64,000 nucleotides of DNA, taken from positions 3,968,001 through 4,032,000 of the forward strand of contig NZ_CP052766.1 of the NCBI RefSeq assembly GCF_002499975.2, read 5' to 3'. A program made the translations under genes and the position numbers. The notes beneath the pieces were generated by a model, which was given only the letters and a program-made list of their open reading frames with translations, was not told where the DNA came from and made no database searches. Below, piece after piece: positions 30,825-40,019 of the stretch (the first letter of the stretch is position 1; each line of letters starts with the position of its first letter). Source of the DNA: Alteromonas pelagimontana (GTDB taxonomy: Bacteria > Pseudomonadota > Gammaproteobacteria > Enterobacterales > Alteromonadaceae).

Positions 30825-32270
30825 ATGAATCAACAGGTCGAACTGGAATTGCAAAGCAGTTGGCAGGAAAGACAAGATTATGCGGAAATGATGTTGCCGC
30901 TTATCGGTAAGCTATATCGCAATCATGCGGTAGAAATTTCTGTCTATGGTCGGTCACTTCTCAATGCCAGTGCCATTGATGTAATTAAGGCGCATCGAAA
31001 AGTCCGCTTGCACGAAGGAATTAAGCTGCGCTTGCGGGAAAGCTGGCCCATATTGCTAGCGCTAAGCGAAATGAAATTAGCACCTGCCCAAATAGATATT
31101 GGCAAACTGGCGTTTAATTTTTTTTATGGTACGGCTCTAGAAAAGCAAGACTTATCAGCCTATTTACGTGAGCAACTGTCAACCATTGTTGATAAATCTG
31201 ACGATCAACAGCCTCAAGACATCGTGCTGTACGGTTTTGGCAGAATTGGGCGCTTACTGGCGAGGTTACTTATTGAGCGCCAAGGCAAAAATAACAAACT
31301 GCGGTTGCGAGCGATTGTGGTGCGTGGCGGTAAAGACGGCGATCTCGAAAAACGGGCAAGCTTACTGCGCCGGGACTCGGTTCACGGCCCTTTCAATGGC
31401 AGCATTACCGTCGACCAAGAACGGCAGGCTTTAAAAGCGAACGGCGCTTTTATTCAAATTATTTATGCCGATAGCCCTGACGACATTGACTATTCGCTTT
31501 ACGGTATCAATGACGCGATTGTTGTAGATAATACCGGCGTCTGGCGCGACAGGACAGGGCTAGAGCGTCACCTTAGCGCTAAAGGGGCGGCAAAAGTATT
31601 GTTGACCGCACCGGGAAAAGACGACATAAAAAATATTGTTCACGGTGTAAATCATTATGATGTAATGCCCGAAGATACCATCCTTTCTGCTGCAAGTTGT
31701 ACTACCAATGCTATTACGCCGGTGCTGCAAGCGTTGGACGAAGAATATGGAATTGAAGACGGTCATGTAGAAACTATCCATTCCTACACTAACGATCAAA
31801 ATTTGATAGATAATTACCATAAAGGGGATCGTCGTGGACGAAGCGCCCCTTTAAATATGGTAATTGCAGAAACTGGTGCAGCAAAAGCCGTGGCGAAAGC
31901 CTATCCTAAGTTAGCCGGCAAATTATCCGGAAATGCGATCAGGGTACCCACCCCAAATGTGTCACTGGCTATTCTTAATCTGAATTTAGCTAATGCCACT
32001 GATCGCATAACTGTAAACAAATTTTTACGAAATACGGCTTTATTTTCGAAACTTCAAAATCAAATTGATTATACCGCAAGTAAGGAAATTGTCTCTACTG
32101 ATATGGTAGGCTCGCGAGCGTCGGCAGTTGTTGATTCCCAAGCGACCATTGTCGCTGGCAAACGGCTAACGTTGTACGTGTGGTATGACAATGAGTTTGG
32201 CTATAGTTGCCAGGTAATGCGAGTGATTCGCGACATGGCAGGACTTTTATTCCCAACGTTACCTGCCTGA
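30825..32270 (+). CDS. Long-form glyceraldehyde-3-phosphate dehydrogenase with N-terminal extension
   Basis: 481 residues. An extension of about 130 residues, mostly helical, precedes a GAPDH core that starts at the Rossmann [15 protein letters not shown] (about 135-149). The catalytic Cys292 is in SAASCTTNAITPV, and YVWYDNEFGYSCQVM closes the core. This architecture is known in marine gammaproteobacteria beside a normal GapA. I infer a gluconeogenic or NADP-preferring role, but cofactor specificity cannot be read here. The extension has no recognised domain. Two tandem terminators follow. Confidence 0.9.
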   Translation: MNQQVELELQSSWQERQDYAEMMLPLIGKLYRNHAVEISVYGRSLLNASAIDVIKAHRKVRLHEGIKLRLRESWPILLALSEMKLAPAQIDIGKLAFNFFYGTALEKQDLSAYLREQLSTIVDKSDDQQPQDIVLYGFGRIGRLLARLLIERQGKNNKLRLRAIVVRGGKDGDLEKRASLLRRDSVHGPFNGSITVDQERQALKANGAFIQIIYADSPDDIDYSLYGINDAIVVDNTGVWRDRTGLERHLSAKGAAKVLLTAPGKDDIKNIVHGVNHYDVMPEDTILSAASCTTNAITPVLQALDEEYGIEDGHVETIHSYTNDQNLIDNYHKGDRRGRSAPLNMVIAETGAAKAVAKAYPKLAGKLSGNAIRVPTPNVSLAILNLNLANATDRITVNKFLRNTALFSKLQNQIDYTASKEIVSTDMVGSRASAVVDSQATIVAGKRLTLYVWYDNEFGYSCQVMRVIRDMAGLLFPTLPA

Positions 32271-32323
32271 TCCAAAGGCAGGCGTTTTTCAACCGGCTTT
32301 GCTTGCATTGCCGGTTTTTTTTA
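32263..32323 (+). terminator. Tandem terminators after the long-form GAPDH
   Basis: First hairpin CCTGCC/GGCAGG with CGTTTTT after it; second hairpin AACCGGC/GCCGGTT at 32291-32316 with a run of T residues. The first stem overlaps the stop codon region. Confidence 0.88.
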
Positions 32324-32409
32324 TCTTTAAATAGTAATTTGGGGTAGGCTGTAGCGACTGGCGCAGGATTGCCATTCACAGTTGTTGAGGATCACAGAGG
32401 TAAGGTATT

Positions 32410-32958
32410 GTGACCGCTAAAAATAAAACGAGCCGAGGTACGCTACGGTGGGGCCGATGGGTTAGGGATGGGCTCATACTGGCGTTGCTGATGTTTTTTG
32501 CCTCGAAATGGCAGACAAAAGATATGTTAGATACCGACAGCAGCGTAGTCATTGCTCCTTTCAGTCTCCCCTTAGTCGATGGAGGAAGTCAGCGAATGGG
32601 TCCGGGTTCAGGAAAGGCTACGCTACTATACTTTTTTGCGCCCTGGTGCGAAATATGTAAAGCGAGCATCAGTAATCTTGAATATGTCGATAGCAAAAGA
32701 TTTAACGTTTACCGCATTGCCCTTGATTATAAAAACGTTAACGAAGTAAAAGCCTTCAAAGCTTTATCGGATATCGAAGGTCCGATATTGTTGGGAGATG
32801 AAGGTTTAAAAGATACTTTTAAAGTGCAAGGGTATCCAACGTATTACCTGTTAAATGAAAAGTTTGTAATAAAGGCCAGTTCAATGGGTTACTCTTCGGC
32901 CGCCGGACTTAAAATGCGCACCTGGGTGACAGCACAGGAAGCCGAGCAGGTTGAATAA
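32410..32958 (+). CDS. TlpA/ScsD-like membrane-anchored thioredoxin-fold protein
   Basis: 182 residues from a GTG preceded by GAGGTAAGG. A basic N-terminus is followed by one membrane segment (about 19-33), which would place the rest in the periplasm. The thioredoxin-like domain has the redox motif WCEIC in FAPWCEICKAS near residue 80 and the cis-Pro region GYPTYYL near 145. It probably handles disulfide reduction or transfer of an unknown partner; ScsD/TlpA relatives do so. A short downstream gap leads to the M14 peptidase, and a link is not established. Confidence 0.85.
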   Translation: MTAKNKTSRGTLRWGRWVRDGLILALLMFFASKWQTKDMLDTDSSVVIAPFSLPLVDGGSQRMGPGSGKATLLYFFAPWCEICKASISNLEYVDSKRFNVYRIALDYKNVNEVKAFKALSDIEGPILLGDEGLKDTFKVQGYPTYYLLNEKFVIKASSMGYSSAAGLKMRTWVTAQEAEQVE

Positions 32959-33054
32959 GCAGCATCTGTGTTACCGTTAATAGTAATATAGTGGCGCGTT
33001 GTGCTAAATTGTTGCGCAAAAAAAGATTATATGAATACCGGAGTCGACAGTAGC

Positions 33055-34182
33055 ATGCATATTTCAAGTCAGTTTGATAGCGGGAATATCGAAGTTATTC
33101 GCGCAGAGTCGCCAGATGATATCGTTTTATCAATCCCGAAAGACAATCAGTCAGAATTTTATCAATGGTTTCATTTTCGTCTGTTCAGCGAGGCGTTTAC
33201 CACTCACCGTATCGCCATCACTAACTTAGCAAAATCCGCTTATCCAAATGGCTGGAAAGACTATGACATCCTGGCTTCCTATAATCGCCAGGATTGGTTT
33301 CGTATTAAATGCCAATTTGACGGTGACAATCTCTCTTTCGACTTTACTCCTGAGCAACCCGCCGTCTATTTCGCTTACTTCATCCCTTATAGCTACGAAC
33401 GTCACCTGGATTTAATACATGATGCACAGATGTCGTTGCTGTGTGAGCACCGCCTGCTCGGCCTCACTGTCGATGGTCGCGATATGTCAATGCTGGTAAT
33501 TGGTGAAGAAGACCCCGGCAAGAAAAAGATATGGGTGACGGCCCGACAACATCCCGGTGAGACTATGGCGCAGTGGTGCGCTGAAGGGTTAATTTATCGG
33601 TTACTTGATGAACAGGATGGACTATCGCGGCATGTGTTAGAAAACGCGGTATTTTATATTGTACCTAATATGAATCCTGATGGTGGAGCCAGAGGGCACC
33701 TGCGCTGCAACGCGGTGGGTACCAATTTAAACCGTGAATGGGCAGCACCTTCTAAGGAAAAAAGTCCTGAAGTCTGGTGTGTGTTGGAAGCTATGAACGC
33801 GGTTGGGGTAGATATGTATCTCGATTTACATGGTGATGAAGCATTGCCTTACAACTTTGTTGCGGGTAGCGAGGGGATCCCCGCTTATTCAGAACGTCTC
33901 AAAGAATTGGAAAACAAGTTTAAAGATGCGTTACTTACTGCAACACCTGAATTTCAGGATGTTCACGGATACGCGAAAGATGAACCTGGCAAAGCGAACC
34001 TTACCGTTGCCTCTAATGCTGTCGGTAATAAGTTTGATTGTCTGGCGTACACGTTGGAAATGCCATTTAAAGATAATAAAGATTTACCTGACCCGGTATA
34101 CGGCTGGTCGGTGCAGCGCTGTAAACAGTTAGGGGAAGATTTACTTATTGCGGTGCGAGCAGTCGCATCTCAGTTGCGATAA
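33055..34182 (+). CDS. M14-family zinc carboxypeptidase, cytosolic carboxypeptidase-like
   Basis: 375 residues from the ATG at 33055 (MHISSQFDSGNIEVI), preferred over ATG 33031 and GTG 33001 by family N-termini. An N-terminal beta domain (about 1-125) with YSYERHL precedes the peptidase domain. Zinc ligands appear as HPGE in ARQHPGETMAQW and His in DLHGDE; the substrate Arg in LRCNAVGTNLNREW and catalytic Glu in TLEMPF are visible. Relatives of eukaryotic CCP/AGBL enzymes trim C-terminal acidic residues, but the bacterial substrate is unknown. There is no signal peptide, so it is cytosolic. Confidence 0.9.
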   Translation: MHISSQFDSGNIEVIRAESPDDIVLSIPKDNQSEFYQWFHFRLFSEAFTTHRIAITNLAKSAYPNGWKDYDILASYNRQDWFRIKCQFDGDNLSFDFTPEQPAVYFAYFIPYSYERHLDLIHDAQMSLLCEHRLLGLTVDGRDMSMLVIGEEDPGKKKIWVTARQHPGETMAQWCAEGLIYRLLDEQDGLSRHVLENAVFYIVPNMNPDGGARGHLRCNAVGTNLNREWAAPSKEKSPEVWCVLEAMNAVGVDMYLDLHGDEALPYNFVAGSEGIPAYSERLKELENKFKDALLTATPEFQDVHGYAKDEPGKANLTVASNAVGNKFDCLAYTLEMPFKDNKDLPDPVYGWSVQRCKQLGEDLLIAVRAVASQLR

Positions 34183-34238
34183 TAATAAATGTGCTAATAA
34201 AGCCATAATAAAAACAACAATCAATTGAGGGGAACACT

Positions 34239-35897
34239 TTGGAAGGCTTGTACAACTTTTTAGTGTCATTGGATGGCATGCTTGGGGGAGCGGATTGGTT
34301 TCCCTTCGTGTTGCTAGGTGTTGGTCTTTTTTTTACTATTTACCTGAAATTTCCGCAGATACGTTTTTTCAAGCATGCGTGGCTGGTGGTGACAGGAAAG
34401 TATGATAGCGACAGCGATCCTGGCGATACCACCCACTTTCGCGCCTTAACTACCGCGCTTTCCGGGACCGTTGGCACAGGAAATATAAGTGGCGTCGCTT
34501 TCGCCATATTTTTAGGCGGTCCTGCGGCTTTATTTTGGATGTGGGCAACGGCGTTTTTGGGAATGACCACCAAGTTTGTGGAAGTAACGCTCTCTCACAA
34601 ATATCGCGTGCAAACCGAAGATGGCACCATGGCTGGCGGACCTATGTATTATATGGATCGGCGCCTGAACATGAAATGGTTGGCAATCGCCTTTGCAATT
34701 GCTACCGTAATCAGTTCCTTCGGAACCGGGAATTTGCCTCAGAGCAACGGCATAGCGCAGAGCATTGAAGCCACTTTTGGCTTTGATCCCCTCATTGTAG
34801 GAAGTGTACTGGGTATTCTGCTAGCACTGGTTATTCTTGGCGGAATCCATCGTATTGCAGCAGTTACGGCGAAGGTGGTTCCGCTTATGGCTGTTATTTA
34901 TCTAATAGGTGCACTGGCCGTTATTTTTGCAAATCTGGAAAACATCGGTCCAGCCTTTATGGCTGTAATTGGTGATGCTTTTAGTGGCTCAGCTGCTGCG
35001 GGTGGTTTCTTGGGTGCGTCACTGGCTTATGCTTTCAATCGAGGCGTAAATCGTGGGCTCTTTTCCAATGAGGCCGGGCAGGGCTCAGCGCCTATTGCTC
35101 ACGCTGCAGCAAAGACTAAAGAACCCACGTCAGAAGGAATGGTATCCCTACTGGAGCCATTTATTGATACGATTATTATTTGTACCATTACCGGATTAGT
35201 TATTTTATCTTCCGGCGTATGGAAAGAAAAGCACCAGAACGTGTTTGATCGTTCCGACATGTACTTTGTTGCTGGACAATATGACGACAAAAATGCCGAG
35301 GATATCAACAAGCTTTACCGTTTTATTAATGGTGTTGACGGGGCTGCCATTGCTCCGTATACAGGCCCTGTATCGGTGGTTAACGGCACGGCAGTAAGCG
35401 GCGGGTTTACACTTCTGAACGCTCGTTCTGTTGCCGAAGAGGTTAATTATAGTGTGGGAGGCGATGAAGCTTACACCGGTACGTTGCAAATAAATGAAGG
35501 TAAGCCGGTTAAGGAAAATATTCAAATCAGCGGTAAATCTCTGGTTCATTCAGCAGCACTGACCACCATTGCATTTACCCGAGGCTTCTTTGGTGATTTT
35601 GGCAAATATATTGTTTCCATAGGGTTAATGTTGTTTGCTTTCTCCACGGCCATTGCTTGGTCTTACTACGGCGACCGGGCAATGACTTATCTATTGGGGC
35701 CTCGTTCGGTGATGCCCTACAGAGTGATTTATGTGGCTGGTTTTATCTGGGCGTCATTTTCAGATACCACGCTTGTGTGGGCGCTTTCCGCCGTGGCTAT
35801 CGTCGTCATGACATTACCCAATCTTTTTGGAATAATGATGTTAAGCAAAGAAATGAAACAAACTGTCAACGAATACTGGAGTAAAGTAAACAAGTAA
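34239..35897 (+). CDS. AGCS-family sodium:alanine/glycine symporter
   Basis: 552 residues from a TTG after GAGGGGAA. About ten membrane segments are visible, with the AGCS hallmarks [25 protein letters not shown] (family signature region), [11 protein letters not shown] and [21 protein letters not shown]. It imports small amino acids with sodium. Between the membrane segment around 310-325 and the next near 440 lies a hydrophilic insert of about 100 residues, which makes the protein longer than the usual 450-480. Direction and spacing allow co-transcription with the carboxypeptidase, which could supply amino acids. Confidence 0.93.
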   Translation: MEGLYNFLVSLDGMLGGADWFPFVLLGVGLFFTIYLKFPQIRFFKHAWLVVTGKYDSDSDPGDTTHFRALTTALSGTVGTGNISGVAFAIFLGGPAALFWMWATAFLGMTTKFVEVTLSHKYRVQTEDGTMAGGPMYYMDRRLNMKWLAIAFAIATVISSFGTGNLPQSNGIAQSIEATFGFDPLIVGSVLGILLALVILGGIHRIAAVTAKVVPLMAVIYLIGALAVIFANLENIGPAFMAVIGDAFSGSAAAGGFLGASLAYAFNRGVNRGLFSNEAGQGSAPIAHAAAKTKEPTSEGMVSLLEPFIDTIIICTITGLVILSSGVWKEKHQNVFDRSDMYFVAGQYDDKNAEDINKLYRFINGVDGAAIAPYTGPVSVVNGTAVSGGFTLLNARSVAEEVNYSVGGDEAYTGTLQINEGKPVKENIQISGKSLVHSAALTTIAFTRGFFGDFGKYIVSIGLMLFAFSTAIAWSYYGDRAMTYLLGPRSVMPYRVIYVAGFIWASFSDTTLVWALSAVAIVVMTLPNLFGIMMLSKEMKQTVNEYWSKVNK

Positions 35898-35914
35898 TCG
35901 ACGGCTTCGATGTT

Positions 35915-35953
35915 AGCGTGATTATGAGGTAATTTATCTAATCACGCTTTTCC
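35915..35953 (+). terminator. Terminator after the AGCS transporter
   Basis: AGCGTGATTA and TAATCACGCT pair perfectly around a 14-nt loop; TTTTCC follows. Confidence 0.85.
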
Positions 35954-36059
35954 TTAGTGGCGGTTCTGGCGTGTATTCTTAGTTATTGAACGTATAATAG
36001 CTCTGGCTTAAACATTGTGCCCGTTTAACGCAGAGAGTTAAAATATACAGGAGCATTTA

Positions 36060-36389
36060 ATGGCATTGATTGATTGTCCCTCGTGCAACAAAAAGATTTC
36101 TGATAAAGCCGCAGTTTGCCCGCACTGTAATTTTGCAGTAGGCGATGCCTCTTCTGAAGATATCTTGCGTAAGCAGCAAATGCAGCGTTACAAAAAGCTG
36201 CACAGCATTCAGAACCAGTCGATGATCGCAATGTTGTTGTTCATCGCAGGTTTCGGATTTATGTACTGGGGCGGCACCAAACCTGGAGATTTACAACATA
36301 ATTTAGCTATTCTTGCCTCGGTGGTGGGTTTTATATGGTATGTTGTGAATCGCGTAAGAATACTCATAATTAAACGATTTTCTTCATGA
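36060..36389 (+). CDS. Zinc-ribbon membrane protein
   Basis: 109 residues. The N-terminal zinc ribbon has CPSC (residues 6-9) and CPHC (20-23). A charged helix (about 33-52) leads into two membrane segments (about 54-70 and 80-98) and a short basic tail. I do not recognise a named family beyond zinc-ribbon domain proteins. It overlaps the next gene by four bases (ATGA), so it is the first gene of a four-gene operon with yeaC, a DUF349 gene and a small gene. Confidence 0.8.
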   Translation: MALIDCPSCNKKISDKAAVCPHCNFAVGDASSEDILRKQQMQRYKKLHSIQNQSMIAMLLFIAGFGFMYWGGTKPGDLQHNLAILASVVGFIWYVVNRVRILIIKRFSS

Positions 36390-36676
36390 GCATAGAAAGA
36401 TTACTTGCAGGTATGACGCCGGAGGTCTACGACCGTCTGCGTCAAGCTGTAGAAACTGGAAAATGGCCTGATGGCACGCCTTTATCAGAAGCGCAGCGTG
36501 CCAGTTCGATGCAGGCGGTTTTGTTGTATCAGTCAAAAGTGGAAAAATCATCTGAACACATGACCGTTAACGAACGCGGTGAAATTGTGCATAAAAGTAA
36601 ACGTGAATTTAAAGACGCGTTAGCCCAAGATGGTGATGAAAACACAATAGCCCGGTTTAAGCAGGATGATATTTAG
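36386..36676 (+). CDS. yeaC: YeaC-family (DUF1315) protein
   Basis: 96 residues. It aligns with E. coli YeaC across the MTPEVYDRLRQAVETGKWPDG-like region and the HMTVNERGEIVHKSK segment. Function is unknown. In E. coli yeaC lies beside msrB and gapA; here it sits in a different operon, coupled to the zinc-ribbon gene upstream and overlapping the DUF349 gene downstream by 11 bases. Confidence 0.9.
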   Translation: MSIERLLAGMTPEVYDRLRQAVETGKWPDGTPLSEAQRASSMQAVLLYQSKVEKSSEHMTVNERGEIVHKSKREFKDALAQDGDENTIARFKQDDI

Positions 36677-39488
36677 TCGTATATTTTCACCATCGCACAC
36701 CAGTGCCAATCCCAAAGTTCGTCTTCAGGCTATTGCGAAGCTGTCTCCTGAAAAGCCCGCAGATAAATCGGTTTTACACGAGTTGGCTTTTAATGATGAT
36801 AGCACCGAGGTTACGCTTGCGGCATTGGATAAACTGAATTCATTTGCGTTGTGGCAAAAAATGTCACAAATCGCCCGTGATCCAATTGTAAAGAAGCGGG
36901 CAGAGCAACATGTAGAATCTGCTATTCTCGAAGAAAATTCGAGACTATCTCTTCAGGAAAAACGAAACTACCTTTTACAGTCAGCTTCTCCAGGAATGTT
37001 GCGAAAAGTACTAATGCAAAAGGAAGCGCTGCATGATGACGCCGATCTTGTCATGCAATTGCTGAACAAAATCAACAAAAGTGATTTTTTGCAGCAATAT
37101 TTTCTAACCTATGCCAGTGCTGGGTTAAAGCAGAGGATAATCGCCACTGTTGATGATATTGATTTTCTGCAAAAGCTGCAGCGAAAAGAGCAAGATTCTA
37201 ACGTTATAGCGTTAATTGAACAGCGTATCGCGCATCTTCAGGCGCTTGTGCAAAAGCCGCAGATTGTTGAACGAGACACTACCTTAGTATTGTCAAAGAT
37301 GCAGGCGTTAACGGAAAAAATGAATTTTCCTGAAGTTAAAAGCCGGCACGCGCAATTGACGCAGGATTATCAGCAATTAGCAGAGGATTTTAGTTTTCTT
37401 GATAACCTTGTTGCCGACAATTTTCGTGACAAATATCGCCGGATTTCAGCAGCAATTGAACGCCATAGCGAACGTTTGCGTCCCCGTTGGGAAGCTGAAG
37501 AAGCAAAACGTGTAGCCCAGCAGCGTTTGCAGGAAGCGCAAGAAGCTAGGGCGGCGGCACAAGATAACGTAAATTGCTTGTTTAATGAAAGACTGAGCGA
37601 CGCTACCATTGCTGATGTTGAAACAGCAAACGCCAGTGTTCGTAACTTCGAAAGGGCCCTATCTGGGATTTCTGCATCTGATGTCGATCGTGCTGAAATC
37701 GTGAAACTGTCTGAGGTCGTAGCCTCCTTGCTAGGAAAGATGGATAATTTTTCTGCGCAACAGCAAGCCGGCATTCGATTAAAACAGATTTTAGATACCG
37801 CAAAAGAATTGCCGCAAGCCGCGCAAGCGTCTGAGGATGACTGGCAGCAGTGGCGTGCCTTGGAAACAAGATGGAAAGAGACGTGTAGCGTGCTGCTCCA
37901 CCTGCCTGAACAATGGCAAAATGAATGGCGAGAAATCCAGAGTTCCTGGCAAAGTGTTGTAAAGGAGCAGCAGGCGGAGCAAGAGCAAGACCTGAGAATC
38001 TGCCGCAAACAGCTAAGTATCATAAACAACTTGATTGACAATGGCCGTTTTCGTGTAGCTATGGGTAAGTTTAATCAACTGGCAGAAAATTTTGCCGCTT
38101 TACCCGCATCAGCACAAAGTTCGCTTTCCCGGCGTTTTGAGCAAACTAAAGAACAAATCGAAAGGTTGGAAGGTTGGCAAAACTATATTGCCAAACCGCG
38201 TAAGCCTGCGCTTCTCGCTCAGGCTGAAGCTCTTGCTGACGCTGTGCCTGAAGATGTTCATGCGCGAGCGGAAAATATAAAGTTACTACGCCAACAATGG
38301 CAATCGCTGGGAAGTACCGGCGACGATGGAGATGAAAAACTCAATCTTCAGTTTGATGAAAATCTAGAAAAGGCATTTGTTCCCTGTCGCGAGTATTTTG
38401 CTAAACAAGACGAACTTCGTGAGCAGGCTAAAACTCAGCGAATAGCGTTAATTGAATATCTTGAATCCTTGGCCGAGGACTCTTCTGAAGCAGAGCTACA
38501 CCGATCACTGGAAAGTGCTAAAAAACAGTGGCGCAGTGCAGGGCAGGTTGACCGGCAAACTTATGAAAAGTTACGTAAGCGTTGGGAATCCGCGTTGGCT
38601 CCTCACGCAGATCGTATTGCAGCGTGGCATCAACAAAATAAGCAGAAAAAACAGGCGTTGATAGAGAAGGTTAAAGTGTTGCTCGAAAGCAACAGCCTTG
38701 ATCATGCCGGTGAACAGGCGCGTTTATATCAGGAAGCATGGAAGGACGTTGCTTCTGCAGGGCGGCGCCATGAAGCTAAGCTGTGGCGGGCGTTTAAAGA
38801 GCTTAACGACGCTCTGTTTACTAAGCTTAAACAAGAGCGGCAAGCAAAGAATAATGCGATATCCGATTCTGTCGCATCATTGGCTGAAAAGGTGGATTTG
38901 TTAAAAGGAAAGCTACCAACGCAACCAGTAAGCGAAAGCGAAGCGCAATTAGCGCAATTGGAAGCTCAAGCCAGAGAACATTCCGGGAAGGTCAGCTATC
39001 AGTTGAACGCGCAACTGCGTCAGGTTTCTCAGCAAATCGAGGCCGTAAGGCAGGAGCAAGAGTTAGAGCAAAAATTTGCACGCCTGGATGCGCTACTGGA
39101 GGCGCTGGAACACTGGCAGCAGCCACAGAATGCGGCAGAGCAAATTCCGCAAGATTGTTATCAGCGCCTCGACAAACGATGGCAGCAGGCATTTCTGATG
39201 CAGAATACGCCTTCGCACAACCGCGCCTGGTTAACTACCATGTTGGAGGTGACTTTGGGCGTGGTTTCACCACAAAGTGCTGCGTCGCAACGTCAGGATG
39301 TTCAGTTAGCGTTGATGACGGCTAAGTTGGAAAAAGGTGAGAGCACTCGTGCTGAGGATGTTATAGAAGCGTGGTTGTCTCATGGTCCAGTCAAAGCAGA
39401 TGAAAAACCTTTGCTTGAACGCTTTCGCTTAGCAGTAACAGCTTATCAGGAATTGGTGGTACAAGAAAAAGGAGAGCAGGGATGGTAG
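36666..39488 (+). CDS. DUF349 repeat protein, large coiled-coil rich
   Basis: 940 residues, mostly helical and rich in Glu, Gln, Arg and Ala, with no signal peptide or membrane segment, so probably cytosolic. The N-terminal ~200 residues look like HEAT-type helical pairs (for example VTLAALDKLNSFALWQKM). From about 235 onward several DUF349 units can be picked out by their W-R-x-A/S and aromatic-spaced pattern (for example KKQWRSAGQVDRQTYEKLRK). Function is unknown. It overlaps yeaC upstream and the small gene downstream. Confidence 0.88.
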   Translation: MIFSRIFSPSHTSANPKVRLQAIAKLSPEKPADKSVLHELAFNDDSTEVTLAALDKLNSFALWQKMSQIARDPIVKKRAEQHVESAILEENSRLSLQEKRNYLLQSASPGMLRKVLMQKEALHDDADLVMQLLNKINKSDFLQQYFLTYASAGLKQRIIATVDDIDFLQKLQRKEQDSNVIALIEQRIAHLQALVQKPQIVERDTTLVLSKMQALTEKMNFPEVKSRHAQLTQDYQQLAEDFSFLDNLVADNFRDKYRRISAAIERHSERLRPRWEAEEAKRVAQQRLQEAQEARAAAQDNVNCLFNERLSDATIADVETANASVRNFERALSGISASDVDRAEIVKLSEVVASLLGKMDNFSAQQQAGIRLKQILDTAKELPQAAQASEDDWQQWRALETRWKETCSVLLHLPEQWQNEWREIQSSWQSVVKEQQAEQEQDLRICRKQLSIINNLIDNGRFRVAMGKFNQLAENFAALPASAQSSLSRRFEQTKEQIERLEGWQNYIAKPRKPALLAQAEALADAVPEDVHARAENIKLLRQQWQSLGSTGDDGDEKLNLQFDENLEKAFVPCREYFAKQDELREQAKTQRIALIEYLESLAEDSSEAELHRSLESAKKQWRSAGQVDRQTYEKLRKRWESALAPHADRIAAWHQQNKQKKQALIEKVKVLLESNSLDHAGEQARLYQEAWKDVASAGRRHEAKLWRAFKELNDALFTKLKQERQAKNNAISDSVASLAEKVDLLKGKLPTQPVSESEAQLAQLEAQAREHSGKVSYQLNAQLRQVSQQIEAVRQEQELEQKFARLDALLEALEHWQQPQNAAEQIPQDCYQRLDKRWQQAFLMQNTPSHNRAWLTTMLEVTLGVVSPQSAASQRQDVQLALMTAKLEKGESTRAEDVIEAWLSHGPVKADEKPLLERFRLAVTAYQELVVQEKGEQGW

Positions 39489-39700
39489 TTCAAACTCAAT
39501 ATCGCTTTGCCTCTGAAAAAATGGCTTATCGTTTCTTAAATACGGCAAGCCATTTTAACGCTGAGCAGCTTATCGTTAAGTATGGGCGAAATAATCGTCA
39601 TGTATTAGTGAAGTATCAGTATGCAGAGGGTACCTTTGACAGCACCGCCTCTGAACTTGACGATTTAGCCCGGGAGCTGGAAGGCGAAGAAGTACGGTAA
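39482..39700 (+). CDS. Small conserved-looking protein at the end of the DUF349 operon
   Basis: 72 residues. Its ATG overlaps the end of the DUF349 gene by seven bases, preceded by GGAGAGCAGGG, so translation is coupled. The sequence is soluble: an N-terminal FASEKMAYRFLNTASHF helix, a basic beta-like centre (YGRNNRHVLVKYQY) and an acidic C-terminal helix. I recognise no family. Operon position suggests a partner of the DUF349 protein. Confidence 0.75.
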   Translation: MVVQTQYRFASEKMAYRFLNTASHFNAEQLIVKYGRNNRHVLVKYQYAEGTFDSTASELDDLARELEGEEVR

Positions 39701-40019
39701 CGGTATATCAGCAGTAATAATTGCTCTCTCAGCAAGGGTGGAAAGGGTCCTTGCCCAGACACTTAAGTGAAGCACAGCATTGCTCTTTAAATTGTAAGTA
39801 AGCCAAAGTCATACCGCTTTTCAAACTGGCTTAAAGCGGCTAATGGTTGTCGGTTCAGCTACTTGAAAAAATACTCGACTGAAGTACAGCGGCGTCTTTT
39901 TCAGCCTTTGAACGGCGCCAGCTGCGTTCGCTTTAGCCCCACTAAACCTTCATGAAACTGGCTTGTCAAAAGTTAAAAAATATTCGCGCTGAGTGAGCGC
40001 ACATCAACGTCGATTAGTA
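39701..40019. other. Intergenic region between the convergent DUF349 operon and DUF2797 gene
   Basis: 319 bp with no gene. It holds a GCAAGG/CCTTGC hairpin at 39732-39754 without a T-run, a possible weak end of the DUF349 operon, and the minus-strand terminator at 39974-40000. Confidence 0.5.
39974..40000 (-). terminator. Terminator of ansA-DUF2797
   Basis: On the minus strand GCGCT and AGCGC pair around a 5-nt loop, followed by GAATATTTTTT. Confidence 0.65.

Noticed and set aside
37370..38041. 223-codon minus-strand frame inside the DUF349 gene
   Set aside because: Antisense shadow of a repetitive, codon-biased coding sequence; Ser/Cys-rich composition typical of such artefacts.
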